NCBI GenBank assembly: GCA_904830895.1
Contig: LR882958.1
Location: forward strand, 862,001 to 926,000
Source of the DNA: Planktothrix rubescens CCAP 1459/22
Lineage (GTDB): Bacteria > Cyanobacteriota > Cyanobacteriia > Cyanobacteriales > Microcoleaceae
Direction of reading: 5' to 3'
DNA length: 64,000 nt
The notes beneath the pieces are model-generated. The model worked only from the letters and a program-made list of their open reading frames with translations. It ran no database searches and was not told the DNA's origin. Each line of letters opens with the position of its first letter. Position 1 is the stretch's first letter. Position numbers and translations under genes: made by a program. Of the stretch, positions 56,470 to 64,000 are shown piece by piece.

Positions 56470-58526
56470 CCCACATTCCGCAGATATTTAAGCCAATTGA
56501 ATTGCCAATTAAATTGGAATAAATAAAAGCCCAAATCATTATATGGCAATCATTTGGGCTATTTTCAATGTAGAATAATAATTAGAGTAGCTGAACAAAT
56601 AAAAATATGAAAAACCCCCTAGAAGCGATAGAAATCGTGAATTTAGACCATTTAGGAATAGTAGCAGGCGTAATAGATGAGATGGAATTAGTAGAAGAAG
56701 TGAATAAAAAAGTGGGATTAAGAGGAAAAGAAGCCATAAGCCCAGGACAGGTAATGAAAGCAATGATTTTGAATGGATTAGGGTTTTTGAGCGCGCCGCT
56801 GTACCTATTCGAGAACTTTTTCGTAGGGAAAGCAACAGAACATTTAATAGGAGAAGGAGTAATAGCAGAGCAACTAAATGATGACAGAATCGGGAGAGCA
56901 TTAGATAAATATTATGAAGTAGGAACAACAAATCTATTCACAGCAATAGCCCTAAAAGCCGCCCAAAAATTCCAAGTAGAAAAGGAAAGCGTACACCTAG
57001 ATAGCAGTTCGATATCAGTAGAGGGAGAATACAAAAGTAAAGAAGAAGAAAATCAGGAAATAGAAGAAGAAATGAAAGCCATAAAAATAGTGCATGGATA
57101 CTCAAGAGATAAAAGACCAGATCTGAAACAATTTATAATAGATATGGTAGTAAGCGGAGACGGAGATGTGCCATTATATCTAAAAATAGATGACGGAAAC
57201 GCCGATGATAAAAGCGTATTTGTAGAAAGACTAAAAGAATTTAAAAAGCAATGGACATTTGAAGGAATATGTGTAGCAGACAGTGCATTATACACAGCAG
57301 AGAATATAGGAGCAATGGCAGGAATGAAATGGATAACAAGAGTACCATTAAGTATAAAAGAAGCGCAAAATAAGATTGTAGAGATAGAAGAGGAAGAATG
57401 GGAGCAGAGTCAAATAAAAGGATATAGAATAGCAACGAAATCAAGTGAGTACGCAAACATAAAACAAAGATGGTTAGTAGTAGAAAGTGAAGCCAGGAAA
57501 AAAGCAGCCCTAAAAAAAATATCAGAGCAAGTAGAAAAACAGTTAGAGAACGCCAAAGCATCACTGCGGAAGCTATTGAAACAAGAGTATGCTTGCATAG
57601 CGGATGCAGAGATTGGGATAAAAATGTTATCAGATTCGTGGAAATATCACGAAATAAAAGAAATAAAATGCACAGAAAAAGCCAGTAAAAAAAGCCAAAG
57701 TAAAACAGAAAAAGGGAATCAAGAAAAGACAATAGTTTATCAAGTAACAGGAGAGATAGAACCTAGAGAATCAGTGATAGAAGCGGAAAAAATCAAAGCC
57801 GGAAGATTTATATTAGCGACAAATATATTAGACAAGAAAGAGGTGAGTAATGAAAAGCTATTAGCCGAATACAAAGCGCAGCAAAGTAACGAGAGAGGAT
57901 TTAGATTTTTAAAAGATCCGTTATTTTTCACAGCAAGTGTATTCGTGAAAAAACCAGAGAGAGTGGAAGCAATAGCGATGATAATGGGATTGTGCTTGTT
58001 AGTGTATAACCTAGCTCAAAGAAAATTGAGAAAACAATTAGAAACAGCCCAAGAAGGGGTAAGAAATCAGGTCAAGAAATTAACGAATAAACCGACGATG
58101 CGGTGGATATTTCAAATGTTCCAAGCGGTGCATTTAGTCAGGATAAATGGAGAAAACCAAGTGAGTAACTTAACCCAAGAACGTCAAGAAATATTGCAGC
58201 ATTTAGGGAAAGATTGCTGTCAATACTATTTAATGATTCCTGGGGGATAAAGATTAAAAGAAAGGGGGAAATAGTTGTAAAAAATCTAAGTTATGAGTCA
58301 AGATGAGAACTCTTGGCTGAAAAGAATTTGGTGATAAAATACAAATATATTAAAAAAATGGAGTTCTATTTCTATTAAAAAATAGTAATTATTTATGTTT
58401 AGTTAAATAGCGGTAAACTAGCTATATAATTTGATAGTAAAGCCTCGGAAGTTCACCGAAAAATTGGAATAGGTTTCTATTTTTTAGAATTAGTGGAAAA
58501 TTTGACCCCTATCTGCGGAATGTGGG
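56470..58526 (+). mobile_element. IS1634-family insertion sequence, 2057 bp
   Basis: Perfect 17-bp terminal inverted repeats CCCACATTCCGCAGATA (56470-56486) and TATCTGCGGAATGTGGG (58510-58526), with a 6-bp target duplication TTATTA (56464-56469, 58527-58532). The empty site is preserved at 60236-60246 in a partial copy of the target gene, confirming both boundaries. The transposase gene is intact. Confidence 0.96.
56607..58250 (+). CDS. IS1634-family DDE transposase
   Basis: 547 residues. N-terminal DUF4277-type domain (LDHLGIVAGVIDEMELVEEV), ISPGQVMKAMILNGLGF, catalytic core with VHLDSSSISVEGEY (Asp), GICVADSALYTAENIG (Asp) and the C-terminal FRFLKDPLFFTASVFVKKPE region (Glu region of this family). 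Complete, no frameshift; very A-rich codon use compared with the flanking genes, which marks it as a mobile gene. ATG 56607. Confidence 0.95.
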   Translation: MKNPLEAIEIVNLDHLGIVAGVIDEMELVEEVNKKVGLRGKEAISPGQVMKAMILNGLGFLSAPLYLFENFFVGKATEHLIGEGVIAEQLNDDRIGRALDKYYEVGTTNLFTAIALKAAQKFQVEKESVHLDSSSISVEGEYKSKEEENQEIEEEMKAIKIVHGYSRDKRPDLKQFIIDMVVSGDGDVPLYLKIDDGNADDKSVFVERLKEFKKQWTFEGICVADSALYTAENIGAMAGMKWITRVPLSIKEAQNKIVEIEEEEWEQSQIKGYRIATKSSEYANIKQRWLVVESEARKKAALKKISEQVEKQLENAKASLRKLLKQEYACIADAEIGIKMLSDSWKYHEIKEIKCTEKASKKSQSKTEKGNQEKTIVYQVTGEIEPRESVIEAEKIKAGRFILATNILDKKEVSNEKLLAEYKAQQSNERGFRFLKDPLFFTASVFVKKPERVEAIAMIMGLCLLVYNLAQRKLRKQLETAQEGVRNQVKKLTNKPTMRWIFQMFQAVHLVRINGENQVSNLTQERQEILQHLGKDCCQYYLMIPGG

Positions 58527-58640
58527 TTATTAAGTTGTGAGGGGTAATTCTCCTCCATGTGATCGCATTTTCCAGAAACAAAAAAAGCGATCACGCTCCT
58601 TCGGGAAAGATACGCGATCGCCCTTCATCAAAAAGCAGCA
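58527..58640 (-). pseudogene. Detached 5' end and leader of the Uma2-type gene
   Basis: On the minus strand ATG 58558 reads MEENYPSQL and then meets the IS1634 element; the rest is at 55746-56469. The upstream leader to about 58640 (TTCCAGAAACAAAAAAAGCG, GCGATCGC) matches 60247-60352 almost exactly, marking a duplicated segment. Confidence 0.85.
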
Positions 58641-58697
58641 TCCACGCATTCTCTGACGGTTTGAAATTCGTTTAATCTCTGTTTCATCCAGGTCATC

Positions 58698-58719
58698 AAA
58701 AAACCCGCCTAAGCGGGTT
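58698..58719 (-). terminator. Intrinsic terminator of the DUF4231 gene
   Basis: Minus strand: AACCCGC-TTAG-GCGGGTT followed by TTTT, 31 bp after the stop at 58750. Confidence 0.85.
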
Positions 58720-58749
58720 GATTTCCTAGGATTAAACAAGGAACGTAAA

Positions 58750-59616
58750 TTAGGCTTTAGTTGGGGGAGTTAATTCTATAGTAGGGGTTGAATCTGGGGG
58801 TTGTTCTTGTTTGTTCTCACTTGCGGATTGAACTTGTTTGAGATGAATTGTATTCACCTGAACAATAAAGTTTTCTATGGCTCTTTGAGCTTTTTTAGAA
58901 AGTTGACCATCTTCCATCGCATCATATTGATACAAGGTACTTACTCCTAAGATGAATTTTTCCTGTTCCGCCTCTAATAATTCCACAGCAGTGTTCGCCG
59001 CTACCCAATTTTCTTGAAACGGAAAAGAGGTGACAATACTAGCAACAATAGCTGCAATTGCGGGACAAATTACAGGCAACCATTTTAACCAAGATACCCC
59101 AGCTTCTAGTTTATCCACTAACACTAAAATAGGAGTGACACCCGATAAAACAATTGTGGCAGTTTGTGAAATATAGTAAATACTGCGACAGTCTCTTCGG
59201 GTTTTTTTATAGTCTTCAATTAACTCCTGAGCATATTCTAATGCTTGGATTCTCGCGGCGGTAATCACCGACTTATCCATAGGACTATTCTCACCTGTTA
59301 AATTACCTGTTAAAATTGTATACAGTGCAGCATTTTTCTTTATTTTGGAGAGTTTGTCTGCCTGTTGATAGTTCTGAAAAACTTGTCGGTTAATTAAGAA
59401 CAAACAAATCCAGGTTGCTGCTAAAATAATTTCATAGATTTTAGCGACTTGCAACTCAGAAACAAAAATGTTAATGAAAGCTGCACCTACAAAACCTGCC
59501 AAGGAAAAATACTCAACAATTTTTAGCAGCAGTAGGAGGCTGGAGTTGGGTGAACTGGAAGAATCCTCAAGGGTAATGATCATCGACGCTGGGTTCGTCT
59601 CTGTAACATTAGTCAT
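58750..59616 (-). CDS. DUF4231 (SLATT-like) membrane protein
   Basis: 288 residues with four likely membrane segments in two pairs (about 35-52, 60-78, then TATIVLSGVTPILVLVDKL and WLPVICPAIAAIVASIVTSF), and between and after them long amphipathic helices (RIQALEYAQELIEDYKKTRR, ANTAVELLEAEQEKFILGVS). This layout and the C-terminal helices fit DUF4231, a member of the SLATT superfamily; some SLATT proteins are predicted pore-forming effectors of nucleotide-signalling defence systems. No partner nucleotidyltransferase gene is intact nearby, although a nucleotidyltransferase fragment lies 260 bp upstream. ATG 59616; clear terminator. Confidence 0.8.
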   Translation of the reverse strand: MTNVTETNPASMIITLEDSSSSPNSSLLLLLKIVEYFSLAGFVGAAFINIFVSELQVAKIYEIILAATWICLFLINRQVFQNYQQADKLSKIKKNAALYTILTGNLTGENSPMDKSVITAARIQALEYAQELIEDYKKTRRDCRSIYYISQTATIVLSGVTPILVLVDKLEAGVSWLKWLPVICPAIAAIVASIVTSFPFQENWVAANTAVELLEAEQEKFILGVSTLYQYDAMEDGQLSKKAQRAIENFIVQVNTIHLKQVQSASENKQEQPPDSTPTIELTPPTKA

Positions 59617-59874
59617 GGCTTAAAGGCTAACGGAATAAGCAGAATAACTTTCATCAATATTATACACCATCTGGAAGGGTAACATTTTTAAATTATCTAA
59701 GAAATGAGAATACTGTTTCAGCAGTGGAAACCTGATCAAAAGCTCTGTAGTCAGTTAAATTTTATGGGTTCTTGACAATTGGGTGTTAATATACTACATT
59801 AATAGTATAAAATAAAACCACAGAAGGGAAATGGGTCGAAATTCTGCCTATCAATGATCTATTAAAAACCCACT

Positions 59875-59982
59875 ATGAAGCGTTTAGAGATTGAAAACCG
59901 TACTATTTTACTCGCCTTAACAGGTTCCAGAGGCTATGGAGTGGCAACAACCACCTCAGATATTGAGGGTATTTTTATCAGG
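59875..59982 (+). pseudogene. 5' fragment of a nucleotidyltransferase gene
   Basis: ATG 59875 reads MKRLEIENRTILLALTGSRG, YGVATTTSDIEGIFI. GSRGYG-x(5)-SDIE/D is the nucleotide-binding/metal motif of the MNT/pol-beta-like nucleotidyltransferases (DNA polymerase beta superfamily). The homology stops abruptly at about 59980, where an SLH fragment on the other strand begins. Only ~36 codons remain. Confidence 0.75.
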
Positions 59983-60190
59983 ATAATTAACGACTAATCC
60001 CGCTTCTGTGGCGGTGGCAACACCCTCAATTGCCCAGGGAGGAATTTGATTAGCATCTTTGAATATTTTCAGGGTTTGTTGAGGATTTGTATGGGGTTTT
60101 AACTCTAACCCACTTGCTAAAGCGACTAACACTTGAACCCGGGAAATTTCTTGTTTAGGTCGGAAGATATCCCCTGGATATCCTACTAAA
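59980..60190 (-). pseudogene. Internal fragment of an SLH-domain protein gene
   Basis: Minus strand reads LLVGYPGDIFRPKQEISRVQ, VLVALASGLELKPH.., then IFKDANQIPPWAIEGVATAT and EAGLVVNYP, which is one S-layer homology domain of cyanobacterial type. It has neither start nor stop; both ends abut other gene fragments. Confidence 0.8.
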
Positions 60191-60352
60191 AGCTTTGGAT
60201 TACCTGAAGCGCAACTTCAATCTCGGTGTGGCAATCTTTATTAAGTTGTGAGGGGTAATTCTCCTCCATGTGATCGCATTTTCCAGAAACAAAAAAAGCG
60301 ATCACGCTCCTTCGGGAAAGATACGCGATCGCCCTTCATCAAAAAACAGCTT
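60188..60352 (-). pseudogene. Second copy of the 5' end of the Uma2-type gene (uninterrupted site)
   Basis: ATG 60269 reads MEENYPSQLNKDCHTEIEVA then LQVIQS and is cut off at about 60188. Its first part matches 58527-58640 and its second part matches 56416-56469, so it represents the target gene as it was before the IS1634 insertion. About 165 bp. Confidence 0.9.
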
Positions 60353-60403
60353 AACAATAGCAAATGGTGATTGAGCAACTAACTCAAATTCACCCCAAAT
60401 TTT

Positions 60404-60825
60404 TTAATTCCAACTTTCTCGGAATCTGTTGACATAATTCTCAAATTCTTGATCGCTATCGAAATGCGCTCTGAACTCTTGATCTGCTCTCATCTCGCTA
60501 ATAATTCTTTCTACATCCTCATTAACCTCAGCCTCATTAAATGCAACGGGTTCATCTGTTGGTTCACTGGTGTATTTTAGTTCTCCATCAATGTTTTCAA
60601 TGCCATTTAGGCGTAGGCTGGTTGAGACATATCGGCCTGATCGGGTTCGACATTGGGCCGATATGACATCTCCACGAATTGAGATATCATCACAAGATTG
60701 ATCAAAATTAGCAGGTCTCCAAGAAGAAGTGACCTTGAGAGTTCCATCAATATTTTCAATCCCTTCCAACAATAAATGAGTCTGATTTACTGATTGGTCC
60801 CTTCTTCTGCAATTCGCTTCTAATA
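60404..60825 (-). pseudogene. Cyanovirin-N homologue gene, 3' part (split by IS630-family element)
   Basis: Continues the gene begun at 62118. The minus frame reads ILEANCRRRDQSVNQTHLLL, EGIENIDGTLKV.., FDQSCDDISIRGDVISAQCR, GRYVSTSLRLNGIENIDGEL, i.e. the end of the first and the whole second CVNH half-repeat, then an acidic helical tail ending NYVNRFRESWN. Cyanovirin-N family proteins bind mannose-rich glycans. An internal TTG at 60772 (LEGIENIDG) could in principle start a short product lacking the first half-repeat. Confidence 0.88.
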
Positions 60826-60827
60826 TA

Positions 60828-61976
60828 TAGCAATCCTAAATGATTTTCTATATATAAGTATACTGATGAATTTTGGGAAAATCAAATTTATGTTCCTTAG
60901 TAAAAAACTCGAACAAAAATTTGATAATCTTAAACGACCTGCATAAATACCAATACTTCCTCAAAAAGTTTTTCGCTTGTAACCAAATATCTTCAACCGG
61001 ATTTTGTTGCGGAGCATTAGGAGCAAATAAAATACAAGTAATTAAAAAATCATCAGGTTCTTTATCACCATTTATTTCTGATAAAAATTCTCTAAATTCT
61101 CCAAATCTATGATAGCTCGCTCCATCCCAAATTAAGATAATTCTCTTGTTTTTATATTGGTTTTGTAAGTATTTTATAAATTCAATTGTTGATTTTCCAT
61201 CCCCAGATGGGTAACTTTTAACATGGAATCTTTTGCTTTGATAATTCAGTGCTCCAAAATAAGTTTGTCGCTCTTTTTCATTGGTAATTGGAACTTCAAT
61301 TCTTAGATTTGATTGACCCCAAACGTAGCCATTAACATCTCCATGAAGTAGATGACATTCATCTAAAAAAAATACTATTACTTCCCCCGATTCTATGCCA
61401 GCCTTTTGTTTTGATAACATCTCATTAATTTCTTCTCTCTTTTTTTTTACTTGCTCTTCGTTAAATTTTGGATTCACCTTTTGAGACTTCTTCCAACTAA
61501 TATTTGCCTGGTCAAAAAGTTTATAGTAGCTTTGTTTCGATTTATATATTACCCCAAATTCTTGATCCACATAAGTAACTAATTCATCTAAATCCCAATA
61601 CTTTTTATTCTTTAACCACTCAATTACTTCTGTTTTTTCTTGAATACTTAAATACCCTTTTGAGCCTTTATATCCTAGTTTTAATCCAGCGATTCCTTTG
61701 ACTTTAAAAACTTTTTTCCAATGCCCAACAAAAAATTCGCTTACACCTAAAATTTGGCTGATTTCACGGTAAATTTTACCGGTGAGTGCCATCCTGACAG
61801 CTATTGCTCGTTTTAGTTCTCTTGCCGAAAGATTACTCTCAATTAAAATTTCTAATTCAGCTATTTCTTTGTTCCGCTCTTTTTCTGCCTGTTGTAAGTC
61901 ATTCATAATTTTTATTGTCATAATCAAGTAGTGTATATCATTATATCATGCTCTTGATAATGATTTAGGACTGCTA
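60828..61976 (-). mobile_element. IS630-family insertion sequence, about 1149 bp
   Basis: Imperfect terminal inverted repeats: TAGCAATCCTAAATGATTTTC (left) versus TAGCAGTCCTAAATCATTATC (right, reverse complement). Flanked by TA on both sides (60826-60827, 61977-61978), the target duplication of IS630/Tc1. Deleting the element and one TA rejoins the host gene in frame (GGT TCT ATA TTA GAA). Boundaries may shift by two bases because of TATA ambiguity. Confidence 0.93.
60848..61921 (-). CDS. IS630-family transposase
   Basis: 357 residues. N-terminal helix-turn-helix (RELKRAIAVRMALTGKIYRE, ISQILGVSEFFVGHWKKVFK), a winged-helix segment, then the DDE domain: VFFLDECHLLHG (first Asp), IILIWDGASYHR (second Asp) and LFAPNAPQQNPVEDIWLQAK (third acidic, Glu). 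Complete in one frame. ATG 61921; a TTG two codons upstream is also possible. Confidence 0.94.
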   Translation of the reverse strand: MTIKIMNDLQQAEKERNKEIAELEILIESNLSARELKRAIAVRMALTGKIYREISQILGVSEFFVGHWKKVFKVKGIAGLKLGYKGSKGYLSIQEKTEVIEWLKNKKYWDLDELVTYVDQEFGVIYKSKQSYYKLFDQANISWKKSQKVNPKFNEEQVKKKREEINEMLSKQKAGIESGEVIVFFLDECHLLHGDVNGYVWGQSNLRIEVPITNEKERQTYFGALNYQSKRFHVKSYPSGDGKSTIEFIKYLQNQYKNKRIILIWDGASYHRFGEFREFLSEINGDKEPDDFLITCILFAPNAPQQNPVEDIWLQAKNFLRKYWYLCRSFKIIKFLFEFFTKEHKFDFPKIHQYTYI

Positions 61977-61978
61977 TA

Positions 61979-62118
61979 GAACCGTAAATATTAATATCTT
62001 CGCAGGTGAGTTGATAACTACTTGAAGCAGCATTAGCAGGCAAGGGACTGGTAATCAGTGCCAAGCTAAAAACAAATATTAAGACGGAGATTGCCTTAAT
62101 CCAACGATTTAAGATCAC
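61979..62118 (-). pseudogene. Cyanovirin-N homologue gene, 5' part with signal peptide
   Basis: Begins at GTG 62118: signal peptide ISVLIFVFSLALITSPLPAN-AA, then SSSYQLTCEDINIYGS, the start of a CVNH domain (cf. LGKFSQTCYNSAIQGS of cyanovirin-N). The frame then enters the IS630 element and stops. Joined to 60825, the gene encodes a secreted two-half CVNH lectin of about 185 residues. Confidence 0.85.
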
Positions 62119-62275
62119 TTTAATTACTCCTTGTCTTTGTGAGTTTTTACCTATAGATTGAGGTTTGTGTTTCCTCTCTACACTAATAAGACGTTTCCCA
62201 AGCTCAATTTCTGAATTTTTTGAGTTAGAGGCATTTTTTCTAAATTAATCCACCCATAAACTCTCTTGTGTCACT

Positions 62276-63358
62276 TTATACGTTCGTGGTTAAATTTGCC
62301 ACCATTTTATTGAGTTCGCTAATTTCACCTAAGATATCCGGGTCACTAAAAGATTTAAGTGCATCCGCATATTCTTTGACGTTCCCGGCTTTTTGTGTTG
62401 CCAGGTTGATTCGCTTTTCTAGGTGATCAGACAATTGGGAGATTTTATTGGTTAATACGATTGCCTTCTGTAACACAGGAGTTTCTCTGCGTAAAGTTCT
62501 TAAACTTTTCTCAATATAATAGGCTTCTAAAAACCGGATTGTTTCCGGCTTTCGCGTTATAGCTCCTGCGGCTTTGATGTAATATGTTCCACTGTTAGCC
62601 AAATTGGGCCCACCGGCAGTGGCTTGATCAAGGGCGGGGACGGCGCAGTCCATGAATTCTTTGGCGCTAAGGTCTGTTTTGCAACCTTTGTAAACCGCCA
62701 CTTGATAGATTCGGTCTATTATATAGTAAAGTTTCATCGCTTCTTTAAAGCTTTTTAGATTATCATCATTATCATATCCAACAAGTCTTTCTACGCATGG
62801 AAGAAATTTAAAAAATATATAGCCAGTGTCACCTTCAGGTACAGGTTTATCAGCTTCACAATGGTTGATAACAAAGTCAAAAAAGTATACATACTTATTA
62901 TCGCCGAATATACTGATGTCGCGTGTTATAGGGTTTCGAGAAAAAACTTTATATTCCAGAGTGATATTTTCATTATATCCTTGATTTGCCTGCTCTTTTT
63001 GTAGCTGATTGATTCTATTAAGACGATTTTCGTACTCTCTCTGAGATTCATCGCTAAAATTCCCATATTTTACAGCATTTTGCCTAGCATCAATTTGAAT
63101 TTTTTGTAATTTATTGTCTATCTCTGACAGTGTTGTTTTCCCATTTTCATAAGACAGATTGGGAAGTTTTTGGATTGCTGTCAATACACTATCTAACTCT
63201 ACTTTAACGTTAGATACATAGGACTGTATTGCGCTATTATAGTTCAATGCCAATGCTGGTTTTGGAGCCAAAAGCAGTGCAGATAGAAGCAAAATGACTA
63301 AAGTTTTAAACACAATCTTGGCTTGAAATAATAAGCTTTTGCTGGATAAAAGTCTCAT
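62276..63358 (-). CDS. Exported coiled-coil protein sharing a C-terminal module with its neighbour
   Basis: 360 residues. Signal peptide IVFKTLVILLLSALLLAPKP-ALA. Start ATG 63358 is preferred because GGAG lies 7 nt upstream; the same GGAG is too close to ATG 63364. The N-terminal 120 residues are helical (YENRLNRINQLQKEQANQ), the middle has paired Cys (NHCEADKP, LPCVERL, YKGCKTDL, FMDCAVPAL) that may form disulfides, and the last 55 residues (LSDHLEKRINLATQKAGNV, LKSFSDPDILGEISELNKMV) are nearly identical to the end of the next gene upstream. Family not recognised; tandem paralogue. Confidence 0.75.
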   Translation of the reverse strand: MRLLSSKSLLFQAKIVFKTLVILLLSALLLAPKPALALNYNSAIQSYVSNVKVELDSVLTAIQKLPNLSYENGKTTLSEIDNKLQKIQIDARQNAVKYGNFSDESQREYENRLNRINQLQKEQANQGYNENITLEYKVFSRNPITRDISIFGDNKYVYFFDFVINHCEADKPVPEGDTGYIFFKFLPCVERLVGYDNDDNLKSFKEAMKLYYIIDRIYQVAVYKGCKTDLSAKEFMDCAVPALDQATAGGPNLANSGTYYIKAAGAITRKPETIRFLEAYYIEKSLRTLRRETPVLQKAIVLTNKISQLSDHLEKRINLATQKAGNVKEYADALKSFSDPDILGEISELNKMVANLTTNV

Positions 63359-63487
63359 TTCCATACTCCGGTAGTTTTTGGTGCCCATAAATTAACTCAG
63401 TAGTTTTTGGGTTTAATTTTACAGAAGAATAGATGGCTGTTATTGCCATCTATTGTGTGAAGATCTAAACTTACTGAACCAAACCTG

Positions 63488-64000
63488 TTATAAGTTCGTG
63501 GTTAAATTCGCAACCATTTCATTGAGTTCGCTAATTTCACCTAAGATATCCGGGTCACTGAAAGACTTAAGTTCTTCCCCATACCCTGTGACGTTCCCGG
63601 CTTTTTGTGTTGCCAAGTTAATTCGCTTTTCGAGGTGATCAGAAAATTGGGAGATGTCTTGGGTTAATTTTATGCCCTCGGACAACTTCTGGTTATCTTT
63701 CTCTAACTTGGTTCTACTGTCTATTAAAGCGTTCAGCCTAGACCGGATTAATAATAGATTTGACTTATTTGTTTCCAAATACTTCCTGAAATTATCGGCT
63801 CCTTGGATAAACTGATTGTCCACTTGCGATCCCAGTTTTTTTGCAGCCCGTTCAATGCGCTCTAGTTCACTTTGTTTTTTCTGGTATTCCGCTTCATTTC
63901 TCTGCACTTCCTTCTCCATAGCTTGTTGGGAGGCATATAGCTTGTTGATCTCATTAAGAACATTTTTGTACTCTTTCTCACCTTCATCCCTCAACTTCTG
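63488..64000 (-). CDS. Coiled-coil protein, paralogue of the preceding gene (5' end outside window)
   Basis: The frame is open to the right edge of the window, so the N-terminus is missing. Visible part: long heptad-like coiled coil (NEINKLYASQQAMEKEVQRN, EYQKKQSELERIERAAKKLG) followed by the shared C-terminal module (FSDHLEKRINLATQKAGNV, SFSDPDILGEISELNEMVAN, LTTNL). The two genes are 130 bp apart on the same strand. By analogy the missing start should encode a signal peptide. No family recognised. Confidence 0.75.
   Translation of the reverse strand, partial: QKLRDEGEKEYKNVLNEINKLYASQQAMEKEVQRNEAEYQKKQSELERIERAAKKLGSQVDNQFIQGADNFRKYLETNKSNLLLIRSRLNALIDSRTKLEKDNQKLSEGIKLTQDISQFSDHLEKRINLATQKAGNVTGYGEELKSFSDPDILGEISELNEMVANLTTNL

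Noticed and set aside
58530-58739. 69-codon minus-strand frame after the DUF4231 gene
   Set aside because: It runs through the terminator and the Uma2 leader; the real reading there is the nine-codon start of the split Uma2 gene in another frame.

Overview
The window is from a filamentous cyanobacterium, most likely an Oscillatoriales member close to Planktothrix (inference). The grounds are moderate AT richness, many GCGATCGC (HIP1-type) octamers, cyanobacterial families (cyanophycin synthetase, CBS-CP12, LabA-like, DUF2949, [2Fe-2S] thioredoxin-like ferredoxins), lipid A genes, and numerous heptanucleotide tandem repeats of the STRR type.

Layout. 1-2.2 kb: two tandem copies of an Rpn/PD-(D/E)XK family gene. 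2.3-8.4 kb: one large surface/secreted-type gene (DUF4347, seven FG-GAP-like repeats, Ig-like region, Pro-Thr repeats, RTX repeats) cut by a group II intron with an RT-maturase-HNH protein; precise removal of the intron restores a single 1228-codon frame. 8.5-14.5 kb: ferredoxin-like protein, response regulator, LabA-like NYN protein, leuA, small proteins, a glycosyltransferase. 14.6-17.3 kb: NACHT NTPase, a two-repeat CRISPR-like array without cas genes, DUF29. 17.3-19.5 kb: lpxC-fabZ-lpxA. 19.7-36.5 kb: mostly core genes (2OG oxygenase, CBS-CP12, pentapeptide proteins, nadA, tRNA-Ser(UGA) followed by three terminator-like hairpins, RNase D, trpB, cphA, a histidine kinase, ftsW).

36.8-42.5 kb is the most coherent system. 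A canonical NtcA-type promoter lies just upstream of a guanidine-I (ykkC) riboswitch, then a guanidine hydrolase (GdmH-type ureohydrolase), HypA- and HypB-type nickel chaperones, and a three-part ABC importer. Read together: nitrogen limitation activates transcription, guanidine permits read-through, the importer brings guanidine in, and a nickel enzyme matured by its own HypA/HypB pair releases ammonia and urea. An ISAs1-family element sits right after the last gene.

44-54.5 kb holds tkt, a fused ferredoxin-like protein, conserved unknowns, and a vMAP-HTH/NB-ARC/14-WD40 protein of the kind linked to bacterial conflict systems. 54.5-62.1 kb is a decaying, transposon-rich zone. An IS1634-family element interrupts a Uma2-type gene (with an uninterrupted fragment of the same site 1.7 kb away), an IS630-family element cuts a cyanovirin-N homologue, and fragments of a nucleotidyltransferase and an SLH protein are stitched together. 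A DUF4231/SLATT membrane protein sits between them. The window ends in two tandem paralogous coiled-coil proteins sharing a C-terminal module; the second runs off the end.
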